This document shows positions 24,624 to 31,587 of a DNA stretch of 64,000 nucleotides, one piece after another. Each line of letters opens with the position of its first letter. Position 1 is the first letter of the stretch. A model generated the notes under the pieces. That model did no database searches, was not told the origin of the DNA, and saw only the letters and a program-made list of their open reading frames with translations. Both the position numbers and the translations under genes were made by a program. The stretch spans positions 4,245,501 to 4,309,500 of the forward strand of contig NZ_CP076543.1 of assembly GCF_030440515.1 (NCBI RefSeq). The letters run 5' to 3'. This DNA comes from Streptomyces xanthophaeus. Lineage in GTDB: Bacteria > Actinomycetota > Actinomycetes > Streptomycetales > Streptomycetaceae.

Positions 24624-26117
24624 GTGAGCACCGAGAACGAGGGCACCGCGGCCCCGACACCCCCCGCGGCCCCGTCCGTACCCCCTGCTCCGGCCTCCGA
24701 GACGCAGGATGCGGCCCCCGCGCCCGCCGTCGGCGAGCCGGTGACCCAGCAGCTGCCGCCGACCCCGGCGCCCGGCACCGAGCCCACCCAGCAGATCCCG
24801 CCCGCACAGGCGCCCCCGGCCTACGGCCAGGCCCCCGCACAGACGCCCCCCGCCTACGGTCAGGCTCCCGCCCCGGCCGCGCACGGCGCCGAGGGCTGGC
24901 CGCCCCCGCCGCCCACGGTGCCGGCGTACGGAGCGGGCGGCCACGGCGGCGGCGCCTGGGGTGCTCCCCTGACCACCGACGGTGCTCCCGCGCCCAAGCC
25001 GAAGGGAAGGGGCGGCCTGATCGCGGGCGTGCTCGTGGCGGCCCTCCTCGCGGGCGGCATCGGCGGTGGCGTCGGCTACTGGGCCGCCCAGCGCAGCAAC
25101 GACGGCAGCGGCTCCACCACGATCAGCGCCGCGAACACCCCCAAGGACCTCAAGCGCGAGGCCGGCTCCATCGCCGGTCTGGCTGCGGGCGCCCTGCCCA
25201 GCGTGGTCACCATCGAGGCCTCGGCCGGTGACGGCGAGGGCGGCACCGGCACCGGGTTCGTCTACGACCAGCAGGGCCACATCCTCACCAACAACCACGT
25301 CGTGGCCTCCGCAGCGAACGGCGGCAAGCTCTTCGCGACGTTCTCCGACGGCAAGCGGTACGACGCCGAGGTCGTGGGCCGCGCCCAGGGCTACGACGTC
25401 GCCGTCCTCAAGCTGAAGAGCCCGCCGGCCGGCCTCAAGCCGCTGCCCCTCGGTGACTCCGACAAGGTCGCGGTCGGCGACTCGACCATCGCGATCGGCG
25501 CCCCCTTCGGCCTGTCCAACACGGTCACCACCGGCATCGTGAGTGCCAAGAACCGCCCGGTCGCCTCCGGAGACGGCAGCGGCAGCAAGAACTCGTACAT
25601 GAGCGCCCTCCAGACGGACGCCTCGATCAACCCGGGCAACTCGGGCGGTCCGCTGCTCGACGGACGCGGCGCGGTCATCGGCATCAACTCCGCGATCCAG
25701 TCAGCCGGCAACGGCGGCTTCGGCGGCGGCCAGGCCGGCTCCATCGGCCTCGGCTTCGCCATCCCGATGAACCAGGCGAAGAACGTCGCCGAATCGCTGA
25801 TCAAGACGGGCAAGCCGGTCTACCCGGTGATCTCGGTCTCGGTCGACCTCCAGGCCAAGTCCGAGGGCGCCAAGATCTCCGAGCAGGGCGGGGCCGCCAA
25901 CGAACTGGTCGACCCGAACGGTCCGGCCGGCAAGGCGGGCCTCAAGCCCGGTGACGTCATCACCGAGTTCGGCGGCAAGCCGGTCGACAGCGGCCCGACC
26001 CTGATCAGCATGATCTGGACGTACAAGCCCGGTGACACCGTGAAGCTCACCTACTTGCGCGGCGGCAAGCCGACCACGGTCGACATCACGCTCGGCTCGC
26101 GGGTCGGCGACAAGTAG
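24624..26117 (+). CDS. HtrA/DegP-like membrane-anchored serine protease with PDZ domain
   Basis: A 497-residue protein. A cytoplasmic Pro/Gln-rich N-terminus (about residues 1-130) precedes one membrane helix (about 135-155). A trypsin-like domain follows with the triad His in TNNHVV, Asp in YDVAVLKL and Ser in NPGNSGGPLL, then a C-terminal PDZ domain (about 405-490, containing GLKPGDVITEFGG). It degrades or refolds damaged exported proteins. Start GTG 24624 is set by GAGGAGAG at 24609-24616. A SigE-like promoter candidate lies upstream. Confidence 0.95.
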   Translation: MSTENEGTAAPTPPAAPSVPPAPASETQDAAPAPAVGEPVTQQLPPTPAPGTEPTQQIPPAQAPPAYGQAPAQTPPAYGQAPAPAAHGAEGWPPPPPTVPAYGAGGHGGGAWGAPLTTDGAPAPKPKGRGGLIAGVLVAALLAGGIGGGVGYWAAQRSNDGSGSTTISAANTPKDLKREAGSIAGLAAGALPSVVTIEASAGDGEGGTGTGFVYDQQGHILTNNHVVASAANGGKLFATFSDGKRYDAEVVGRAQGYDVAVLKLKSPPAGLKPLPLGDSDKVAVGDSTIAIGAPFGLSNTVTTGIVSAKNRPVASGDGSGSKNSYMSALQTDASINPGNSGGPLLDGRGAVIGINSAIQSAGNGGFGGGQAGSIGLGFAIPMNQAKNVAESLIKTGKPVYPVISVSVDLQAKSEGAKISEQGGAANELVDPNGPAGKAGLKPGDVITEFGGKPVDSGPTLISMIWTYKPGDTVKLTYLRGGKPTTVDITLGSRVGDK

Positions 26118-26159
26118 CAGCACCCGAGCACCACCGGTCGCGGCGGCGGCCCGATGAGG

Positions 26160-26193
26160 AGGGGCCGTAGGCGGGATTCCGCCTACGGCCCCT
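26160..26193 (+). terminator. Terminator after the HtrA gene
   Basis: A perfect 15-bp stem (26160-26174 and 26179-26193, arms starting AGGGGCCGTAGGCGG) with a 4-base loop, 42 bases after the protease stop. Confidence 0.85.
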
Positions 26194-26217
26194 CCAACGT
26201 CCGCTTATGCTTCGCTG

Positions 26218-27123
26218 GTGTTCGATTCTCGGCACATACGGACCTTTCATGCGGTGGTCGCCTCCGGGTCGTACTCGGCCGCCGCCCGCGTGCTGGGGTA
26301 CACCCAGCCCGCCATCACCCAGCAGATGAAGGCGCTCGAACGCGCCGTCGGGACCCCGCTGTTCACCCGCGTGGGCCGCAAGATGCAGCTCACCGAGGCC
26401 GGGGAGTCCCTGTCACGGCACGCCGAGACCATCCTCGGCAACCTCTCCGCCGCCGAGGCCCAGCTGAGGGCGTACGCCCGGCTGCGCACCGGCCGGGTCA
26501 GGCTGTGCGGCTTCCCCAGCGCCAATGTCACCCTGGTCCCCGAGGCCCTGAGCGGCCTGGCCAAGGACCATCCGGGCATACAGGTGGAGCTGCTGGAAGG
26601 CGAGCCCCCGGAGTCGCTGCGCCGGCTGGAGCGCGGGGAGTGCGACATCACCCTGGCCTTCACCTATCCCGGCCTCCACGAGGAGATCCCGGAGGAGGTC
26701 GCCGAGGTCAGGCTGCTGGAGGACCAGCTGACGGTGCTGCTCCCGACCGGGCACCCGCTGGCCCGCCGACGTGCCGTGCACCTGGCCGACCTCGCCGAGG
26801 AACGGTGGATCGCGGGCTGCCCGCGCTGCCGGGCGAACCTGCTGCACGAGTGCGCGGAGCTGGGCTTCGTGCCCGACATCCGCTTCGCCACCGACGACAA
26901 CCTGGTTGTGCAGAGCCTGGTCGCCCAGGGACTGGGTGTGGCGATGATGCCCGCGCTGGTGCTGCCCTCCCTCTCTCTGAGCCGGGTCTGCGGGCGGGCC
27001 CTCCAGCCCGCCGCGCGCCGGCACATCGCCGCGTACGTCTACCGCGATCATCTGCGTATCCCGGCGACGGCCGTGGTGCTCGACGCGCTGAAACAGGTGG
27101 CGGCGAACCGGGTCGGCTGCTGA
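26218..27123 (+). CDS. LysR-family transcriptional regulator
   Basis: A 301-residue regulator with an N-terminal winged helix-turn-helix (about residues 4-63, including SYSAAARVLGYTQPAITQQ) and a periplasmic-binding-like effector domain (about 88-295). It starts at GTG 26218, only 25 bases after a strong terminator. It precedes the cysteine dioxygenase-like and YeiH-type genes on the same strand, so it may control sulfur metabolism; LysR genes more often face their targets divergently, so this is inference. Confidence 0.93.
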   Translation: MFDSRHIRTFHAVVASGSYSAAARVLGYTQPAITQQMKALERAVGTPLFTRVGRKMQLTEAGESLSRHAETILGNLSAAEAQLRAYARLRTGRVRLCGFPSANVTLVPEALSGLAKDHPGIQVELLEGEPPESLRRLERGECDITLAFTYPGLHEEIPEEVAEVRLLEDQLTVLLPTGHPLARRRAVHLADLAEERWIAGCPRCRANLLHECAELGFVPDIRFATDDNLVVQSLVAQGLGVAMMPALVLPSLSLSRVCGRALQPAARRHIAAYVYRDHLRIPATAVVLDALKQVAANRVGC

Positions 27124-27202
27124 CCAACCCATAAGCGCTGCTTGGGATTTCAGGTCATAACTGTCGTTGGACGTGATGGAAAGTCGGCAGCACGCTGCCG
27201 AT

Positions 27203-27754
27203 ATGACCACCACCACGCCGGCCCGTACCACCACCACGAGGATGGCCGCCCTCGTCAGTGAGATCCGTACGGTCGTGGAGCGGGGGCTGGCTCCCGATCT
27301 CACCGCGTACCTGGTGGGCGAACGGCTCGCCCCGCACCTGGGCGCGCCCGACCTGCTGACCCCGGCACAGTGCGAAGGCGACCCGGAGCGGTACCGGCAG
27401 CACGTCCTGCACGCCGAGTCGGACGGCAGCTTCTCCGTGGTGGCACTGGTGTGGCTGCCCGGGCAGGAGACCTGCATCCACGACCACGTGTCCTGGTGCG
27501 TGGCCGGGGTGCACCAGGGCGAGGAGAGCGAACGCCGCTTCCGTCTCGCGCCGGGCACCGGTCCCGCCCGCCTGGTGGCCACCGAGGACGTGGTCAACGC
27601 CCAGGGCGACGTCTGCGGGTTCGCCCCGCCCGGCGACATCCACAAGGTGCGCAACTCCTGTACGGCCAAGGCGATATCGGTGCACGTGTACGGCGCCGAC
27701 GTCTCCCGGCTCGGCACCAGCATCCGTCGCGTCTACACGCTCCCCGTCGACTGA
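27203..27754 (+). CDS. Cysteine dioxygenase-like cupin enzyme
   Basis: A 183-residue cupin. The iron ligands are the HxH pair in CIHDHVSWC and the later His in GDIHKVRNS; the family oxidises cysteine (or related thiols) to the sulfinic acid. ATG 27203 begins MTTTTPARTTTT; ATG 27176 or TTG 27167 would add 9 or 12 residues, and no start has a clear ribosome site. A CGGCAG/CTGCCG dyad (27185-27200) directly precedes ATG 27203. Its TGA overlaps the ATG of the YeiH-type gene by one base, so both are probably co-translated. Confidence 0.85.
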   Translation: MTTTTPARTTTTRMAALVSEIRTVVERGLAPDLTAYLVGERLAPHLGAPDLLTPAQCEGDPERYRQHVLHAESDGSFSVVALVWLPGQETCIHDHVSWCVAGVHQGEESERRFRLAPGTGPARLVATEDVVNAQGDVCGFAPPGDIHKVRNSCTAKAISVHVYGADVSRLGTSIRRVYTLPVD

Positions 27755-28800
27755 TGGCCCTCCTCCACCGCCCTCAGAGCACGGCGGTCCGGCATGTTTC
27801 ACGTGAAACACCCACTCCGTGGCCGGGGTTGGCGATGGCCGCTGGCGGCGCGCTGACGGCTTGGTGCATCCACCGCCTCGCGCCCGCCGTGCCGATGCTG
27901 ACCGCATCGGTGGTGCTGGGCATCGCAGTGGCGCACCTGCCGGGCCTGCGGACGTTCGTACGCGCGGCCGCGCGCCCGGGACTCTCCCTGGCCGGCCGCC
28001 GGCTCATGCGGATGGGCATCGTCCTGCTGGGCCTCGGCCTGGGGCTGGACCAGGTGCTCCGGCTGGGCTGGGCCACCGTGGCCATGGTGGTCGGCGTGGT
28101 CGCGGCGACCTTCCTCGGCACCCTCTGGCTGGGCCGCCGGCTGGGGCTCCCGGGCGATCAGCCGCTGTTGATCGCCACCGGGTACTCGATCTGCGGCGCC
28201 TCGGCGATCGGCGCGGTGAGCGAGGTGTCCGGCAGCGACGAGGAGGACGTGGCCGCCTCCGTGGCACTGGTCACCCTCTGCGGGACGCTCGCCATAGGGA
28301 TACTCCCGCTCCTCCAGGGGCCGTTGGGGCTCTCCGACCCCGCCTTCGGGCGGTGGGTCGGCGCCGGGGTCCACGACGTCGGACAGGTCGTGGCCACCGC
28401 GCAGACCGCGGGCCCCGCCGCCCTGGGCGAGGCGGTCCTGGTCAAGCTGATGCGCGTGGCGCTACTCGCCCCGCTGGTGGCGGCCGTGGCCTTCTCGGTA
28501 CGGGCCCGGCGCCGCGGGGTGCGCACCGCCTCGGGCCGCAGGCCGGCTCCGGTGCCGCTGTTCGTCCTCGGGTTCCTGGCCGCGGCCGCACTGCGCGCCA
28601 CCGGGGTGCTGCCCGACGTAGCGCTGGAATGGGCGCACACCGCCCAGGAGGCCCTGCTGGCGGCGGCCCTGTTCGGCCTGGGGAGCGCGGTGCACCTGCC
28701 GACGCTGGCCCGGACCGGAGGGCGGGCCGCGGCACTGGGACTGGGGGCCTGGGTGGTCGTGGCGGGGGTTTCGTACGCGGGCGTGATGCTCACCGTATGA
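27754..28800 (+). CDS. YeiH-family membrane protein (putative sulfate exporter)
   Basis: A 348-residue protein with about ten membrane segments and the family motifs MRMGIVLLGLGL and GYSICGASAIGAV. Members are called putative sulfate exporters, with little direct evidence. Pairing with a cysteine dioxygenase-like enzyme suggests disposal of oxidised sulfur. ATG 27754 overlaps the upstream TGA. Codons 15-19 are supplied by a perfect parS site (HVSRET), in the short hydrophilic N-terminus before the first helix. Confidence 0.88.
   Translation: MALLHRPQSTAVRHVSRETPTPWPGLAMAAGGALTAWCIHRLAPAVPMLTASVVLGIAVAHLPGLRTFVRAAARPGLSLAGRRLMRMGIVLLGLGLGLDQVLRLGWATVAMVVGVVAATFLGTLWLGRRLGLPGDQPLLIATGYSICGASAIGAVSEVSGSDEEDVAASVALVTLCGTLAIGILPLLQGPLGLSDPAFGRWVGAGVHDVGQVVATAQTAGPAALGEAVLVKLMRVALLAPLVAAVAFSVRARRRGVRTASGRRPAPVPLFVLGFLAAAALRATGVLPDVALEWAHTAQEALLAAALFGLGSAVHLPTLARTGGRAAALGLGAWVVVAGVSYAGVMLTV
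27796..27809. other. parS site 4
   Basis: Perfect GTTTCACGTGAAAC within the 5' coding region of the YeiH-type gene, encoding part of HVSRET in the N-terminal tail. Confidence 0.92.
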
Positions 28801-28923
28801 CGCCGTTCAGTTCCGTATGACGGTTCAACGGCGGGGAGTTGGCCATTTCCTGGCCGGAACCGACCGAACGTTCTGACTGCCCGCTGACATTGCGACGTGC
28901 CCGTGCCACTCTGCCCGGTAATC

Positions 28924-28988
28924 CGCACGACGCACGACGCACGACGCACGACGCACGAATGCACCACGTACCACGCACCACGAACCGC
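28924..28988. repeat. Heptanucleotide tandem array (CGCACGA)5 plus degenerate units
   Basis: Five perfect CGCACGA copies (28924-28958) are followed, after AT, by four related 7-base units (GCACCAC, GTACCAC, GCACCAC, GAACCGC; 28961-28988). It lies 86-150 bases upstream of a secreted protease start, where the promoter or leader would be. Confidence 0.9.
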
Positions 28989-29073
28989 GCACAGCCGATC
29001 CGCACCGACCGCTCTTCACCCCCACCCTGCCCGGCTTCGCCAACCGGCCCGGGCACGGCAGAAGGAGTCATGC

Positions 29074-30030
29074 GTGAATCGTCATCGCACGGCCTTGTCC
29101 GTCCTGCTCGCGGCCGGCGCCCTGGTCGCGGGCGCCCTGACGGCAGCCACCCCGTCGATCGCCGCGGATGCCCCCGCGTCCTTCCGGCAACAGCACACCC
29201 ACGGCTTCTGGACCGCCGAGCGGATGCGCGGCGCCACCCCGCTCGACGTGACCGCGGTGCCCGGCGTGGCCCGCACCCCGGTCGCCACGTCGGCGGCCCC
29301 CACGACCATCGCACCGACGGCTGCGTCCCCCAAGGCGTCCCCCACGGCGTTCCCACAGGCGGGCGGCGCCTGGACGGGCGGCGGCGCCGTGGTGAAGACC
29401 TCGGGGCGAGTTTTCTTCACGATGGGCGACCGGACGGCATCGTGCTCCGGCGACTCGGTCACCAGCGCCAACGGCAGCACCGTCATCACGGCCGGCCACT
29501 GCGTGAAGTACCAGGGGGCCTGGCACACGAACTGGGTCTTCGTCCCCGCCTACAACAACGGCTCCGCCCCCTACGGGCAGTGGTCGGCCACCAAGACCTT
29601 CGCCACCGACCAGTGGGCCGCGAGCGAGGACATGAACATGGATGTCGGCCTCGCCGTCGTCGCCCCGCTGAACGGACAGACCCTCAGCCAGGCCGTCGGG
29701 GCCCAGGGCATCGCCTTCAACGGCGGTTACAGCAAGAAGATGTACTCCTTCGGCTTCCCCGCGGCGGCTCCGTACGACGGCACCAAGCTGGTCTACTGCA
29801 GCGGCAACAGCGGCAAGGACTTCCTGCTGACCAAGGACCACAGCCTGGGCTGCAACATGACCGGCGGTTCCAGCGGCGGCCCCTGGTTCCAGGACTTCAA
29901 CGAGGCCACGGGCCTGGGCACCCAGGTCTCGGTCAACAGCTTCGGCTACACCTTCCTGCCGAACCGGATGTACGGCCCGTACTTCGGCAACGAGGCGAAG
30001 GCGGCCTACGACAAGGCTCAGACCTCCTGA
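29074..30030 (+). CDS. Secreted trypsin-like serine protease
   Basis: A 318-residue exported protein. The signal peptide (LSVLLAAGALVAGALTA...) is cleaved near residue 30, and a pro-region of about 70 residues follows. The chymotrypsin-fold domain has His in VITAGHC, Asp in MNMDVGLAVV and Ser in TGGSSGGPW. Two Cys pairs are likely (SCSGDS with GHC; YCSGN with GCNMTG). GTG 29074 is fixed by the GAAGGAG ribosome site at 29061-29067. A heptamer repeat array lies in its upstream region. Confidence 0.93.
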   Translation: MNRHRTALSVLLAAGALVAGALTAATPSIAADAPASFRQQHTHGFWTAERMRGATPLDVTAVPGVARTPVATSAAPTTIAPTAASPKASPTAFPQAGGAWTGGGAVVKTSGRVFFTMGDRTASCSGDSVTSANGSTVITAGHCVKYQGAWHTNWVFVPAYNNGSAPYGQWSATKTFATDQWAASEDMNMDVGLAVVAPLNGQTLSQAVGAQGIAFNGGYSKKMYSFGFPAAAPYDGTKLVYCSGNSGKDFLLTKDHSLGCNMTGGSSGGPWFQDFNEATGLGTQVSVNSFGYTFLPNRMYGPYFGNEAKAAYDKAQTS

Positions 30031-30056
30031 CCTCTTATGCCGCTCCCGCCACCCCC

Positions 30057-30085
30057 ACCTGGCCGGTACTCTGTACCGGCCAGGT
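30057..30085 (+). terminator. Protease terminator abutting tRNA-Ser(UGA)
   Basis: A perfect 13-bp stem (30057-30069 and 30073-30085) with a TCT loop. Its 3' arm includes the first three bases of the mature tRNA. Confidence 0.75.
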
Positions 30086-30170
30086 GGGTTGCCCGAGCGG
30101 CCTAAGGGAACGGTCTTGAAAACCGTCGTGGCGCGAGTCACCGTGGGTTCAAATCCCACACCCACCGCCA
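30083..30170 (+). tRNA. tRNA-Ser (anticodon UGA)
   Basis: The acceptor stem GGTGGGT (30083-30089) pairs with ACCCACC (30160-30166); discriminator G at 30167; CCA is genomically encoded (30168-30170). The anticodon loop CTTGAAA places TGA at 30117-30119. The long variable arm is typical of tRNA-Ser, and the T-arm is GGTTCAAATCC. It reads serine codon UCA and relatives. Confidence 0.97.
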
Positions 30171-30192
30171 AGCGGGCCGAGGCCCAGCTCAG

Positions 30193-30223
30193 AAGGGGTG
30201 CCACCCATCCGGTGGCATCCCTT
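30193..30223 (+). terminator. Terminator of tRNA-Ser(UGA)
   Basis: Arms 30193-30205 and 30211-30223 pair over 13 positions with one G-T wobble and a 5-base loop, 22 bases after the tRNA. Confidence 0.75.
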
Positions 30224-30264
30224 TCTGCATGCGGGGACGGCCGTCGGGCCCGGCTCCGGCGGAG

Positions 30265-30888
30265 TCAGCCGTCGAACCAGACGACCAGGCGGACGCCCTC
30301 GTCGCCGTGCAGGCCCGCCAGGGTCCTCATGACCGACCACACAGCACCCCAGTCGCTGTCGGGCACGGCGTGCTTCCGTCGCAGGCGACCGACGCGGAAG
30401 AGGCGATCACCGTCGGGCCACTCGGTGCCCTCGGGGTAGGTGCGGCCGGCGCGGTAGAGAGCGTGGGGCCCGGTGACGCCGGCGAGCACGGCGAAGCGGT
30501 CGAGGCCGGTGTTCCGGCCGTACAGCACCCAGGTCCCGTCCGGGCTGCGGCGGTACTCATGGACGCATTCGTCGACCTCGTTCGCGACCTCGTCCCAGTC
30601 CGTGGCAGCCAGCTCCGCCCAGGTGATCCAGGACGCACCGGTCGCGTCCGAGCTCCAGGCCTCGAAGCCGGCCAGGGTCTCCTGCGACGCGTCAGGGGGC
30701 AGGCCCCGGTAGTCGGCGAGAGGGCGGAAGGACGTGGTGTCGCGGACGCCGAACAAGGCACCGAAGGCGACGTACGAGCGCCCGTTGTAGAGGTGATCGA
30801 GGTCGATGGCACCGTCCCAGCTGCGGTCGTCCTCGTCCAGCCGGCGGTCCCAGCGGCACTCGATGAACCCGTGTATGTCTGTCCCCAT
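30265..30888 (-). CDS. Hypothetical protein (GTDIHG-type, phage-protein-like)
   Basis: A 207-residue soluble, Trp- and Asp-rich protein beginning MGTDIHGFIECRW. I do not know its function. Proteins starting GTDIHG occur in phage and plasmid genomes as well as Streptomyces chromosomes, as far as I recall. It stands alone between a tRNA gene and the bacteriocin locus, transcribed toward the tRNA, which suggests an accessory region. Codon use is normal for the host. Confidence 0.7.
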   Translation of the reverse strand: MGTDIHGFIECRWDRRLDEDDRSWDGAIDLDHLYNGRSYVAFGALFGVRDTTSFRPLADYRGLPPDASQETLAGFEAWSSDATGASWITWAELAATDWDEVANEVDECVHEYRRSPDGTWVLYGRNTGLDRFAVLAGVTGPHALYRAGRTYPEGTEWPDGDRLFRVGRLRRKHAVPDSDWGAVWSVMRTLAGLHGDEGVRLVVWFDG

Positions 30889-31186
30889 ACCGGAATGGTT
30901 CTCCGTCGGGGCACGGCGTGCGACGGGATTTCGGGCTCGGTGCGAGGGAGGTCGTGTGCGGTGGCACTGACACGTGTCACTTCGAGCGGCCGCGGCCGGA
31001 CGCGGTGGCGTGCGGCCGAGTTGATTCGAGCCCGTCGTGCGTGATGATCATCACGCCGTCTTGGAGCCCAAGCGTACCAACGACTTTGAGCCATATGGCC
31101 GGTTGACATCCATCGAACGGTTGCGGCAATCTCCGCAGTGATCATTTTCTGATGATCATCAGTGCGTGAAAAGAAGGATGTTTGCA
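30889..31186. promoter_or_regulatory. Regulatory region upstream of the lactococcin-972-like gene
   Basis: 298 bases with three palindromes: TGACACGTGTCA (30968-30979), GTGATGATCATCAC (31041-31054) and TGATGATCATCA (31150-31161). The last two share the core GATGATCATC. A perfect -35 TTGACA (31103-31108) with CAATCT at 18-base spacing (31127-31132) would start transcription just before the third palindrome, where a bound repressor could block it. Confidence 0.55.
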
Positions 31187-31474
31187 GTGCAGATCAAGCG
31201 CAGCATGAAGCTTGCCGTCGCCACCGGCGCCCTCGTCATCGCCGGTGCCGCTCCGGCCCTCGCGACCACCGCCTACGTCGGTGGCGGCGAGTGGAACTAC
31301 GGTGCGGGCACCGCCACCGTGTGGTCGGACTACTACCACGGCTCCAAGTGCCACGGCTCGACCTCCGTCGGTGCGTACATCGACAGCGACGAGGCCGCCA
31401 AGGGCTCCTGGTCGATCACCTCGGCCAAGGTGAAGCTGAGCGGCAACAAGTCGTACTACAACACCTCTTGCTGA
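31187..31474 (+). CDS. Lactococcin-972-family bacteriocin precursor
   Basis: A 95-residue precursor with a signal peptide (about residues 1-26, ending APALA). The mature peptide of about 69 residues begins near TTAYVGGGEWNYG. The hallmarks of the family are visible: WNYG at the mature start and YYHGSKCHGST. Lactococcin 972 binds lipid II and blocks septum formation in Lactococcus. Two Cys (in SKCHG and the final residue) could form a disulfide, unlike Lcn972, which has none as I recall. GTG 31187 is set by GAAGGA 8 bases upstream; GTG 31166 is an in-frame alternative. The next gene encodes the usual Lcn972-associated membrane protein. Confidence 0.85.
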   Translation: MQIKRSMKLAVATGALVIAGAAPALATTAYVGGGEWNYGAGTATVWSDYYHGSKCHGSTSVGAYIDSDEAAKGSWSITSAKVKLSGNKSYYNTSC

Positions 31475-31510
31475 TCTGAGGCCGGGTCCCACGACCCGCC
31501 TTGCAGCGAT

Positions 31511-31541
31511 GAGCCGTCCGCGCCGTACGGGCGGACGGCTC
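31511..31541 (+). terminator. Terminator or attenuator between bacteriocin and transport genes
   Basis: A perfect 11-bp stem (31511-31521 and 31531-31541, arms GAGCCGTCCGC/GCGGACGGCTC) lies between the precursor gene and the membrane-protein gene. It would let the precursor be transcribed in excess over the transporter genes. Confidence 0.75.
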
Positions 31542-31587
31542 GCCCCCCACGAATCGCGCTCCAGAAGTGCCCCTAGCTAGGCAATAG

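Noticed and set aside
30083-30170. tRNA-Ser(UGA) as an integration site with an att duplication
   Set aside because: I looked for a second copy of the tRNA 3' end within the window and saw none, and there is no integrase gene; only a weak island hypothesis is kept.
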